This document shows, piece after piece, positions 1 to 6,378 of a DNA stretch of 8,164 nt. Numbering within the stretch: position 1 is the stretch's first letter; each line of letters begins with the position of its first letter. A program made the position numbers and the translations under genes. Origin of the DNA: JAAYLC01 sp035654795 (GTDB lineage: Bacteria; Bacteroidota; Bacteroidia; Flavobacteriales; Flavobacteriaceae). The stretch spans positions 1 to 8,164 of the forward strand of contig DASRWC010000088.1 in assembly GCA_035654795.1 (NCBI GenBank), read 5' to 3'. The notes under the pieces are model-generated. The model made no database searches and was not told the origin of the DNA. It saw only the letters and a list, made by a program, of their open reading frames with translations.

Positions 1-9
1 AAAAACATT

Positions 10-17
10 TACTTTTG
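10..17 (+). promoter_or_regulatory. Bacteroidota-type -7 promoter box upstream of the first oxidoreductase gene
   Basis: TACTTTTG matches the Bacteroidota sigma-A -7 consensus TAnnTTTG exactly. Its last base lies 18 bases before the ATG of the oxidoreductase gene, which would give a very short leader of roughly a dozen bases. The matching -33 TTG element would fall outside the window, so only half the promoter can be seen. The similar spacing of the box before the transporter gene (20 bases) gives some support. In A/T-rich DNA an 8-base match with two free positions can arise by chance. Confidence 0.45.
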
Positions 18-19
18 CG

Positions 20-31
20 AAAAACGTTTTT
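20..31. repeat. 12-bp perfect palindrome between promoter box and start codon
   Basis: AAAAACGTTTTT is a perfect 12-bp palindrome lying between the putative -7 box and the ATG of the first gene, so it would cover the likely transcription start. Its position would suit an operator, but it has no loop for an RNA hairpin and its A/T runs could be chance. It could also be the tail of an upstream gene's terminator, which the window edge hides. Confidence 0.25.
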
Positions 32-34
32 ACT

Positions 35-1012
35 ATGTTAAAAGCAGGTGTATTGGGTGCCGGACATTTGGGAAAAATCCATTTGCGACTCCTGAATGAA
101 TCCGAGAAATACAATCTTGTCGGTTTTTTTGATGCTGATAAAGAAAATGCACAACTTGTGGAAAAAGAATTCGGATACAAATCTTTTGCAACTATGGAAG
201 CGCTTATTTCCGCTGTGGATATGGTTGTAGTTGCAACTCCTACAGTAACTCATTTTGATTGTGCCAAAAAAGTCATCGAAGCCGGAAAACACATTTTCCT
301 TGAAAAACCAATTGCCCAATCTGTGGATGAAGCGGAAAAAATACGGGAAATGGTGCGCCTTCACAAAGTTCGCGGACAAGTGGGACAAGTTGAGCGCTAC
401 AATCCTGCATTTATGTCCATTCAGGATAAAATTCACAATCCGATGTTTATTGAAACCCACCGTCTCGCCGAATTTAATCCGCGCGGAACGGATGTTTCTG
501 TTGTCCTGGACCTGATGATTCACGATATTGACGTCATTCTGAGCGTTGTAAAAAGCAAGGTAAAATCGGTAAGTTCGAGCGGTGTGTCGGTGTTGAGTGA
601 AACTCCGGATATTGCCAATGCACGAATCGAATTTGACAATGGTTGTGTGGCAAACCTGACGGCGAGTCGGATTTCGCTCAAAAATATGCGCAAAGCCCGA
701 TTTTTTCAGCGCGATGCTTATATTTCCGTAGATTTCCTTGAAAAGAAAAGCGAATTGGTTCGAATGAAAGACGCGCCTGAAAATCCGGATGATTTCGCAA
801 TGATTCTGACAAATGCCGAAGGGGTCAAAAAACAGATTTATTTCGAAAATCCAAGTGTACAACCTAACAATGCCATTAAGGATGAATTGGAGAGTTTTGC
901 AGATGCTATTGTTGCCGACAAAACTCCGGAAGTTCCGCTTATTCAAGGAACGGAAGCGTTGAGAGTGGCGATGTTGGTGATTGAGAATTTTAAAAAGATA
1001 ATGCAGGATTGA
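35..1012 (+). CDS. Gfo/Idh/MocA family NAD(P)-dependent oxidoreductase
   Basis: This is a complete 325-residue cytoplasmic dehydrogenase of the Gfo/Idh/MocA family, which oxidises or reduces hydroxyl groups on sugars, inositols and nucleotide sugars. The N-terminal Rossmann domain (about 1-120) starts with the nucleotide-binding loop GAGHLG (8-13) and carries the family EKP motif (90-92) with the catalytic-type Lys91. The C-terminal alpha/beta domain (about 121-325) has the DxxxH motif as Asp159-His163 within LDLMIHDID. Length is normal for the family. The substrate cannot be read from sequence. The VERYNPA (119-125) and MIHDID (161-166) signatures recall MviM-type members found near lipid A or nucleotide-sugar genes, but that is only a hint. 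The ATG at 35 places the glycine loop at the expected distance and follows a good -7 box. It is separated from the next gene by 136 bp containing a repeat, so a shared transcript is possible but unproven. Confidence 0.88.
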   Translation: MLKAGVLGAGHLGKIHLRLLNESEKYNLVGFFDADKENAQLVEKEFGYKSFATMEALISAVDMVVVATPTVTHFDCAKKVIEAGKHIFLEKPIAQSVDEAEKIREMVRLHKVRGQVGQVERYNPAFMSIQDKIHNPMFIETHRLAEFNPRGTDVSVVLDLMIHDIDVILSVVKSKVKSVSSSGVSVLSETPDIANARIEFDNGCVANLTASRISLKNMRKARFFQRDAYISVDFLEKKSELVRMKDAPENPDDFAMILTNAEGVKKQIYFENPSVQPNNAIKDELESFADAIVADKTPEVPLIQGTEALRVAMLVIENFKKIMQD

Positions 1013-1022
1013 AATTGAAATT
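1011..1022 (+). repeat. Short tandem repeat (GAAATT)x2 at the end of the first gene
   Basis: Two perfect copies of GAAATT follow head to tail, overlapping the TGA stop codon of the oxidoreductase gene, and a partial third copy (GAAAG) follows. This may be slippage or the edge of the inserted repeat that begins at about 1030. No function is suggested. Confidence 0.4.
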
Positions 1023-1029
1023 GAAAGAA

Positions 1030-1106
1030 GTTCTCGACTGCGCTCGAACCGACAAGGATCGGCTCGCCTACACTCGAACGACAACGATTGGGTGCTCGAA
1101 CGAACA
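1030..1106. repeat. GC-richer intergenic repeat with degenerate tandem CTCGAAC units
   Basis: This non-coding block differs in composition from the A/T-rich DNA on both sides. CTCGAAC occurs three times (1043-1049, 1073-1079, 1095-1101). The first two copies are each followed by a similar string: (C)GACAAGGATCGG in one and GACAACGATTGGG in the other, which makes two imperfect direct repeats 30 bp apart. The left end, GTTCTCGACTGCGCTCGAAC (1030-1049), is an imperfect inverted repeat: GTT/AAC and CGA/TCG arms with a 2-base bulge and a 6-base loop. A second small dyad is CCGA/TCGG (1049-1062). From memory, TCTCGACTGCGCTCGAA-like strings recur between genes in flavobacterial genomes, so this is probably a dispersed repeat. 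Its mobility, transcription and function are unknown, and it has no ORF of its own. Confidence 0.6.
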
Positions 1107-1148
1107 GAGAAAATTAGAAATAAATAAAGAAAACAAGATAAAACTTAT

Positions 1149-2039
1149 ATGAAAAAAATAGCAGTAATCGGTGCGGGAACTATGGGCAACGGAATCGCTC
1201 ATACATTTGCACAATTCGGATTTAGCGTAAACCTTATTGACATCAACGAAGAATTTCTGAATAAAGGAATTTCCACAATCTCCAAAAACCTGGACAGAAT
1301 GGTTGCCAAACAATCCATTTCTGAAACAGACAAGGAAAATACGTTAAACAACATCACTTTATTCACTAAACTTGAAGACGGTGTGAAAAATGTGGATTTG
1401 GTAGTGGAAGCTGCAACTGAAAATGTCAATTTAAAACTGAACATTTTCCGTGATTTGGATTCTTTCTGCGATGAAAAAACAATTCTTGCGAGCAATACTT
1501 CTTCAATATCTATTACTCAGATTGCTGCGGTGACCAAACGTCCTGAAAAAGTTATCGGGATGCACTTTATGAATCCGGTGCCGATTATGAAACTGGTAGA
1601 AATCATTAAAGGATACAGCACGAGCGATGAGACTTATAAAACTATCGAAGGGCTTTCTAAAAAGCTGAACAAAGTTCCGGTGGAAGTCAACGATTATCCC
1701 GGATTTGTGGCAAATAGAATCCTGATGCCAATGATTAACGAAGCTATTGAAACGTTATATAATGGTGTGGCAGGTGTGAAAGAAATCGATACCGTGATGA
1801 TGCTGGGAATGGCGCATCCTATGGGACCATTGGCTTTGGCAGATTTTATCGGTCTCGACGTTTGTTTGTCAATTCTGAAAGTAATGTATGAAGGCTTCAA
1901 AAATCCAAAATACGCACCTTGTCCGCTATTGGTGAATATGGTTATGGCAGGAAAATTGGGTGCAAAAAGCGGGGAAGGTTTCTACGATTACAGCGAAAAC
2001 AGAAAAGCGGAAGTTGTATCTTCACAGTTTAAGAAATAA
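1149..2039 (+). CDS. 3-hydroxyacyl-CoA (3-hydroxybutyryl-CoA) dehydrogenase
   Basis: This soluble enzyme interconverts L-3-hydroxyacyl-CoA and 3-ketoacyl-CoA with NAD(P), as in beta-oxidation or butanoate metabolism. The 296 residues match the stand-alone family (about 280-300). The Rossmann domain carries GAGTMG (8-13) and the acidic Asp31 at the end of strand two. The catalytic set is complete: Ser118, His139 (in MHFMNP), Glu151 and Asn189 (in GFVANR). Their spacing is the same as in human HAD (Ser137, His158, Glu170, Asn208). The C-terminal dimerisation domain runs from about 190 and includes HPMGPLALADFIGLD and the KSGEGFYDY ending. The ATG at 1149 follows an A-rich leader without Shine-Dalgarno, usual for this phylum. 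No thiolase, crotonase or acyl-CoA dehydrogenase lies nearby, so the pathway is not fixed by context. The next gene starts 18 bp downstream, suggesting an operon. Chain-length preference is unknown, so no hbd or paaH symbol is given. Confidence 0.93.
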   Translation: MKKIAVIGAGTMGNGIAHTFAQFGFSVNLIDINEEFLNKGISTISKNLDRMVAKQSISETDKENTLNNITLFTKLEDGVKNVDLVVEAATENVNLKLNIFRDLDSFCDEKTILASNTSSISITQIAAVTKRPEKVIGMHFMNPVPIMKLVEIIKGYSTSDETYKTIEGLSKKLNKVPVEVNDYPGFVANRILMPMINEAIETLYNGVAGVKEIDTVMMLGMAHPMGPLALADFIGLDVCLSILKVMYEGFKNPKYAPCPLLVNMVMAGKLGAKSGEGFYDYSENRKAEVVSSQFKK

Positions 2040-2057
2040 CTTTTTTACACCTATCCT

Positions 2058-3302
2058 GTGGCAAAAATAATTCCATTTCGCGCCGTTCGGCCCACGCGAG
2101 ATAAAGTGAGCCTTTTGGCATCCCGCTCCTATGAAAGCTATACCGAATTGCAGGTGGAGTCACGGCTTCGGGATAATCCGTTTTCTTTTTTACACATTAT
2201 CAATCCCGGTTATCGGTTTCATAAAGAAATTTCGGGTGAAGAGCGGTATGGGCTGGTTCGGAATCGGTATCAGGAATTTAAGGAAGACGGGATTTTCATT
2301 CAGGATGAAAAACCGTCTTTCTATATCTATAAAATCGTCAACCGCGACGGGAATGTTTTTAAAGGAATTGTAGGCGCTGCGAGTGTTCAGGATTACAAAA
2401 ATAAGGTCATCAAAAAACACGAAGACACACTCGAATTTCGCGAAAAAACTTTTAAAGAATATCTCAAAATCGTCGGATTCAATGCCGAATCGGTTTTATT
2501 AACACATCCCGATAACGACGAATTGAGTGCCATTATAGCCGAAGTGATGAAGGCACGTGCCGAATATGAATTTACCACAACATATCGCGATACACATTAT
2601 GTTTGGCAGGTGGATGATGCCGAATTGCTGAATAAAATTCAACAAGCTTATGCATCAATTCCGGCGTTGTATATTGCCGACGGACACCACCGATCCGCAT
2701 CTTCTTATTTGCTTTCAGAAGATTTAAAGTCGCAAAATCCGAATCACACCGGCGACGAGTTGTACAATTATTTTATGTGCTATCTCATCCCTGAAAGTGA
2801 TTTGAAAATTTTCGAATTTAATCGCTTGGTGCGGGATTTAAATGGTCTTGAAAAGGAAACCTTTCTGATTAAACTCGACGAATTTTACCGCATTGAAAAC
2901 CGCGGATTGGAATATTTTAAACCAACAAAGAAGCACCAATTCAGTATGTATTTGGACGGCGAATATTATTCGCTAACCTTGAGAGAGATGAAATATAAAA
3001 GAAATAGCGCTCTGGAAGAATTGGATGCTAATATTTTATATGAGACTATTTTAAAGCCGATTCTTGGTATAGAAGATTTGCGAAATGACCGCCGCATCGA
3101 TTATGTTCACGGAAAAATGGAATTGGCCTATGTCCAAACCATGGTGGATTCGGGAACTTATGCCGTGGGATTCGGTTTGCTTCCGGTGACAACACAAGAG
3201 CTGAAAAATGTTTCGGATGAAGGGTCAACCATGCCCCCAAAAAGCACTTATATCGAACCAAAATTACGATGTGGCGTGACGATTTATGAATTTGAAAAGT
3301 AA
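2058..3302 (+). CDS. DUF1015 family protein with a DGHHR motif (possible ParB/SerK-like enzyme)
   Basis: This is a 414-residue soluble protein of the DUF1015 family. The family hallmarks are visible: the N-terminus AKIIPFRAVRPTRDKV, a KKHE segment (119-122), the central ADGHHR (207-212), and a C-terminal MPPKSTYIEPK block (392-402). The start is a GTG at 2058. It is chosen because the conserved family N-terminus begins directly after it and no ATG lies in frame nearby. The function is not established. The DGHHR string resembles the ParB-box motif of ParB-fold proteins, including the archaeal free-serine kinase SerK. From memory, DUF1015 genes often sit beside serA and serC in Bacteroidota and clostridia. 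Both points suggest serine or phosphoserine metabolism, but this is inference, and serA/serC are not in this window. The gene lies 18 bp after the hydroxyacyl-CoA dehydrogenase and 5 bp before the YggS gene, so co-transcription is likely. There are no membrane segments or signal peptide. Confidence 0.88.
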   Translation: MAKIIPFRAVRPTRDKVSLLASRSYESYTELQVESRLRDNPFSFLHIINPGYRFHKEISGEERYGLVRNRYQEFKEDGIFIQDEKPSFYIYKIVNRDGNVFKGIVGAASVQDYKNKVIKKHEDTLEFREKTFKEYLKIVGFNAESVLLTHPDNDELSAIIAEVMKARAEYEFTTTYRDTHYVWQVDDAELLNKIQQAYASIPALYIADGHHRSASSYLLSEDLKSQNPNHTGDELYNYFMCYLIPESDLKIFEFNRLVRDLNGLEKETFLIKLDEFYRIENRGLEYFKPTKKHQFSMYLDGEYYSLTLREMKYKRNSALEELDANILYETILKPILGIEDLRNDRRIDYVHGKMELAYVQTMVDSGTYAVGFGLLPVTTQELKNVSDEGSTMPPKSTYIEPKLRCGVTIYEFEK

Positions 3303-3307
3303 TTAAA

Positions 3308-3961
3308 ATGTCAATTAAAGATAATTTAAAAGAAATAAAGAAAGCCTTGCCTGAAAATGTAACGCTGGTGGCGATTTCAAAAACCAAAAGTGTTGAAGAA
3401 ATCATGGAAGCCTACCATGCAGGGCAACGGGTTTTTGGTGAAAATAAAATTCAGGAAATGGAATCGAAATGGCACGACCTGCCAAAAGATATTTCCTGGC
3501 ATATGGTGGGTCATGTTCAGCGGAATAAAGTAAAAGACATGGCGCCGTTTGTGAATCTCATTCATGGTGTGGACCGATTGAGACTGCTGAGAGAAATCAA
3601 TAAAGAAGCCAAGAAAAACGAACGAATAATCGACTGCCTGCTTCAGATAAAAATTGCGGAAGAAGACACCAAATTCGGCATGACCGCTCAGGAAGCCAAG
3701 GATTTATTAAGTTCGGATGATTTAAAAAACTTCAAAAACATTCGGATTACCGGGCTTATGGGAATGGCTACGTTTACTGAAAATGAAGAACAGATTTCAA
3801 AAGAATTTTCAAAATTGGAATCTCTTTTTAACGAATTAAAAGATGCACATAATCTTTCCGTACTATCAATGGGAATGAGCGGAGATTATCCGATTGCTTT
3901 AAAACACGGAAGCAATATGGTGCGTGTGGGAAGTGCCATTTTTGGAGAACGAAATTATTAG
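3308..3961 (+). CDS. YggS/PLPBP family pyridoxal phosphate homeostasis protein
   Basis: This 217-residue single-domain protein is of the alanine-racemase N-terminal (TIM-barrel) type that binds pyridoxal 5'-phosphate without known catalysis and buffers cellular PLP. Lys25 in VAISKTK is the expected Schiff-base lysine. Other family signatures are RVFGENKIQE (41-50), WHMVGHVQRNK (64-74), DTKFGM (120-125), LSMGMSGDY (186-194) and the phosphate-binding end GSNMVRVGSAIFGER (201-215). In the third, His69 stands where E. coli YggS has Pro, which I believe is common in this phylum. Length matches the short bacterial members (about 215-235). The ATG at 3308 lies 5 bp after the DUF1015 stop, so the two are probably one transcript. 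If the DUF1015 partner acts in serine metabolism, whose aminotransferases use PLP, the pairing makes sense, but this is a guess. Loss of YggS in other bacteria disturbs vitamin B6 and amino-acid pools. Confidence 0.93.
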   Translation: MSIKDNLKEIKKALPENVTLVAISKTKSVEEIMEAYHAGQRVFGENKIQEMESKWHDLPKDISWHMVGHVQRNKVKDMAPFVNLIHGVDRLRLLREINKEAKKNERIIDCLLQIKIAEEDTKFGMTAQEAKDLLSSDDLKNFKNIRITGLMGMATFTENEEQISKEFSKLESLFNELKDAHNLSVLSMGMSGDYPIALKHGSNMVRVGSAIFGERNY

Positions 3962-4048
3962 GTACGATTCTTGTTAGTAGGGAGCTGTCAGTTTTGAAAA
4001 AATCAAATTGATTCTCAGAAGTTTAAAATAAAGAGAAGGAGAAAAATA
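3962..4048 (+). other. 87-bp intergenic leader with a short dyad
   Basis: This gap separates the PLP protein from the fusion nuclease. AATCAA and TTGATT form perfect 6-bp inverted arms around one base (4001-4013), a possible protein-binding site. CAGTTTTG (3989-3996) misses the TAnnTTTG consensus at its first base, with a TTG 15 bases upstream. It could be a weak promoter, but I do not call it. No hairpin followed by a T-run is visible, so read-through from the upstream genes is possible. Confidence 0.3.
4036..4041 (+). promoter_or_regulatory. Shine-Dalgarno sequence deciding a GTG start
   Basis: AAGGAG sits 7 bases before the GTG at 4049, optimal for 16S rRNA pairing. Flavobacterial genes usually lack such a site, and none of the other seven genes here has one this clear. 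It supports GTG 4049 as the start, since the exonuclease motif DIETT follows within ten residues and leaves no room for a later start. Confidence 0.7.
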
Positions 4049-5443
4049 GTGTACGCAATTTTAGACATAGAAACCACAGGCGGAAAGTATAATGAAGAAG
4101 GAATTACTGAAATTGCCATTTATCGTTTTGACGGGCACGAAATCGTGGACCAATTCGCGAGTCTGATTAATCCCGAAAGACCCATTCAGCCTTTTGTGCA
4201 AAATCTGACCGGAATTAATAACGAAATGATTCGGCGTGCGCCGAAATTTTATCAGGTTGCAAAAAGAATTGTGGAGATTACATCAGATTGTGTGATTGTG
4301 GCGCACAACGCTCTTTTTGACCATAGAATTTTGCGAACCGAATTTGACCGTCTGGGATATCAATTTGAACGTGAAACCCTCTGCACCGTTGAACTTTCAA
4401 AGAAAATTCTTCCCGATTTGCCGTCTTACAGTCTGGGAAAATTGGTGAAACATCTCGGAATTCCTTTATCAGACAGGCATCGCGCTCAAGGAGATGCAAA
4501 GGCGACGGTTGCCTTGTTTAAATTGCTTTTGGACAAAGACCAATCCAAAGAAATTATATCACAGCATCTTAAAACGGACCCCAAAAAACAACCCGAACAA
4601 CGATTATTTGCTCTTGCAGAACGTGCTCCGGCCGATGTGGGCGTCTACTATTTATACAACGCTCAAAACAAACTCATTTACATTGGAAGAGCTAAAAACA
4701 TCCGAAAAAGACTGTTGCAGCATTTTACTTATGACAATCGGAAATCGCTGCGACTTCAAAAAGAAGTGGCTTCCGTTAGTTATGAACTCACAGGAAATGA
4801 ACTTCTGGCACGGCTGAAAGAATTGGAAGAGATCAAGAAAAATAAACCGCTGTATAATCGAAAAATTGTAGGAAATATTTATACACATCAGTTAGTTTCC
4901 ACCGTTGATGCTGAAGGATATGTCAATTTGAAACTTGAAAAAGCTGACGGTCGGAAAAAAGCATTGCTGACATTTAATAATCTATCTGAAGCCACAGCCA
5001 CCCTTCTGGACCTTGTTCAGGAACATGATTTATGTCCGAAACGTTGTGATTTAGCAGATAAAATTTCGAAAGATGTATTAAAGACGCTTTTAAAATCCAA
5101 TGCTTGCAGCGAATCGCAAGAATCTTATAATCGACGGGTAAAAGATGCTTTGGAAGAAAAAAGTTTATGGAATAAAAATGTGTTGCTCATCGACCGTGGC
5201 AGGAATGTGAATGAACGCTCTTTGATTTGGGTTGCCAACGGCAAAATCAACGGTTACGGATTTTACAATCTGAATCACCAAATCAGCCAGTCGGAGATTT
5301 TGAGTAATATTTCTATTCAGGTTGGCGATGTCAGGAACACTACGCATTTGGTGCAGCAATATCTGTTGAAAGATAAAATTCAGAAAATAGTACCGCTGGC
5401 TCCACAAACTGTTTCGGAAGTTTTAAATCAGGAAACCAAATGA
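4049..5443 (+). CDS. Fused DnaQ-like 3'-5' exonuclease / GIY-YIG (UvrC/Cho-like) nuclease
   Basis: This 464-residue protein joins two nuclease domains. The N-terminal DEDDh exonuclease (about 1-165) has all its metal and catalytic residues: Asp6 and Glu8 in DIETT, Asp91 in HNALFD, and His144 and Asp149 in HRAQGD. A linker (about 166-195) leads to a GIY-YIG domain (about 196-275) like the N-terminus of UvrC and Cho: GVYYLY (198-203), YIGRAKN (211-217), Arg221, Glu258 and Asn270. The Glu-to-Asn spacing of 12 equals that of UvrC. The remainder (about 276-464) resembles the Cho-type tail, with LCPK (328-331), NAC (351-353), YNRRV (360-364) and a LIDRGR block (380-385). Only Cys329, Cys333 and Cys353 remain in the stretch where UvrC/Cho proteins carry Fe-S cysteines. 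The expected role is DNA repair or processing, with incision by one domain and trimming by the other. This is family-based, not shown. Its TGA overlaps the miaA ATG by 4 bp. It is often annotated simply as DNA polymerase III epsilon, which would be misleading. Confidence 0.87.
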   Translation: MYAILDIETTGGKYNEEGITEIAIYRFDGHEIVDQFASLINPERPIQPFVQNLTGINNEMIRRAPKFYQVAKRIVEITSDCVIVAHNALFDHRILRTEFDRLGYQFERETLCTVELSKKILPDLPSYSLGKLVKHLGIPLSDRHRAQGDAKATVALFKLLLDKDQSKEIISQHLKTDPKKQPEQRLFALAERAPADVGVYYLYNAQNKLIYIGRAKNIRKRLLQHFTYDNRKSLRLQKEVASVSYELTGNELLARLKELEEIKKNKPLYNRKIVGNIYTHQLVSTVDAEGYVNLKLEKADGRKKALLTFNNLSEATATLLDLVQEHDLCPKRCDLADKISKDVLKTLLKSNACSESQESYNRRVKDALEEKSLWNKNVLLIDRGRNVNERSLIWVANGKINGYGFYNLNHQISQSEILSNISIQVGDVRNTTHLVQQYLLKDKIQKIVPLAPQTVSEVLNQETK

Positions 5444-6378
5444 AAAAACCATTGCTGATTTGCGTTGTCGGTCCCACGGGTATCGGGAAAACAGCATTGG
5501 CTATAGAACTTGCACAAGCATTTTCTACAGAAATCATTTCTTCCGATTCGCGGCAGTTTTTTCGAGAAATGCGAATTGGCACTGCTGTTCCTTCCGAAGA
5601 AGAGCTGGCCGCGGTTCCGCATCATTTTATCCATTCCCACTCCATTTTTGATGATTACAGTGTCGGTGATTTTGAACGGGAAGCTGTAGAATTAATCGAA
5701 AGTAAATTTTATCCAAAAGACGGTTCAGAAGGATTTTCAACATTAATCATGGTCGGCGGTTCCGGACTTTATACAGATGCTGTTGTAAAAGGTCTTGATA
5801 GTTTTCCGACGGCTTCCGCAGAAATCCGTGAAACGCTCAATAAATTTTTGGAAACTCAAGGACTTGAAGTTTTACAAAACATACTGAAAGAAGTGGACCC
5901 TGCCTATTTTGAAAAAGTGGATATTCAAAATCCGCATCGAGTCATTCGCGCCTTGGAAGTTTTTGAAGCATCGGGTCTCCCCTATTCTACCTTTTTAAAT
6001 GAAGCGGCAACGAAACGGAATTTTGACCATTGCTATATCGGTTTAACTGCTGACCGGGAAATTATTTATGACCGCATCAATCGCAGAGTAGATTTGATGA
6101 TTGACAACGGACTATTAGAAGAAGCCAAATCGCTTTTTCCGTATAAGAACCAAAACGCCTTACAAACAGTTGGATATCGGGAGCTTTTCGATTATTTCGA
6201 CAACAAAATTTCACTTGCCGACGCCATTTCGGAAATTAAAAAAAACACCCGCCGTTTCGCGAAGCGACAACTTACTTGGTATCGAAAAAATCCGGATGTG
6301 AATTGGTTTGATTATGAGACGCCGGTCGATGAGATTGTGGAATTTGTGAAAGATAGGAACGCAGATTCTGCCTTCTGA
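5440..6378 (+). CDS. miaA: tRNA dimethylallyltransferase MiaA
   Basis: MiaA transfers the dimethylallyl group of DMAPP to N6 of adenosine 37 in tRNAs that read codons beginning with U, giving i6A, which stabilises codon pairing. The 312 residues match the family. Visible motifs are the P-loop GPTGIGKT (11-18), SSDSRQFF (34-41) with Asp36 as the expected general base, GGSGLY (106-111), NPHRVIRALEV (164-174), GYRE (245-248) near the C-terminal helices, and the tRNA-binding stretch NTRRFAKRQLTWYRK (269-283). The SRQFFREMRIGTA variant in place of the proteobacterial DSxxxYRGxDIGTA is, as far as I recall, usual in Bacteroidota. The ATG overlaps the stop of the fusion nuclease gene (ATGA), so translation is probably coupled and both share a transcript. 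There is no hfq, mutL or miaB neighbour as in proteobacteria. Cytoplasmic. Confidence 0.96.
   Translation: MKKPLLICVVGPTGIGKTALAIELAQAFSTEIISSDSRQFFREMRIGTAVPSEEELAAVPHHFIHSHSIFDDYSVGDFEREAVELIESKFYPKDGSEGFSTLIMVGGSGLYTDAVVKGLDSFPTASAEIRETLNKFLETQGLEVLQNILKEVDPAYFEKVDIQNPHRVIRALEVFEASGLPYSTFLNEAATKRNFDHCYIGLTADREIIYDRINRRVDLMIDNGLLEEAKSLFPYKNQNALQTVGYRELFDYFDNKISLADAISEIKKNTRRFAKRQLTWYRKNPDVNWFDYETPVDEIVEFVKDRNADSAF

Noticed and set aside
255..515. Plus-strand 86-codon frame inside the first gene, and similar short frames inside the other genes (for example 4494-4817 and 7037-7228)
   Set aside because: They are out-of-frame shadows of well-supported genes, with no motifs and no promoter or ribosome-binding evidence.
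38..1084. 348-codon open frame on the minus strand opposite the first oxidoreductase gene
   Set aside because: It is almost entirely antisense to a gene with clear family motifs. Its translation is rich in Phe, His, Arg and Ile with no recognisable motif, and its start falls inside the 1030-1106 repeat. Long antisense frames are common opposite genes with biased codon use.
1030..1106. Possible CRISPR array or tRNA-like fold in the repeated block
   Set aside because: The repeated core is only about 7 to 20 bases, imperfect, unevenly spaced (30 and 22 bp) and present in two or three copies. No cas gene is nearby, and no acceptor stem, anticodon or T-loop arrangement can be drawn.
3971..3996. 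Possible promoter (TTG and CAGTTTTG) before the fusion nuclease
   Set aside because: The -7 candidate misses the first consensus base, and the 15-base spacer is shorter than usual for Bacteroidota. It is mentioned in the gap description but not called.
4049..6378. Nuclease-miaA pair as a defence or toxin-antitoxin cassette
   Set aside because: MiaA is a core tRNA-modification enzyme with all motifs intact, the nuclease resembles housekeeping repair proteins, and there are no small toxin-like ORFs, mobile elements or shifts in base composition around the pair.
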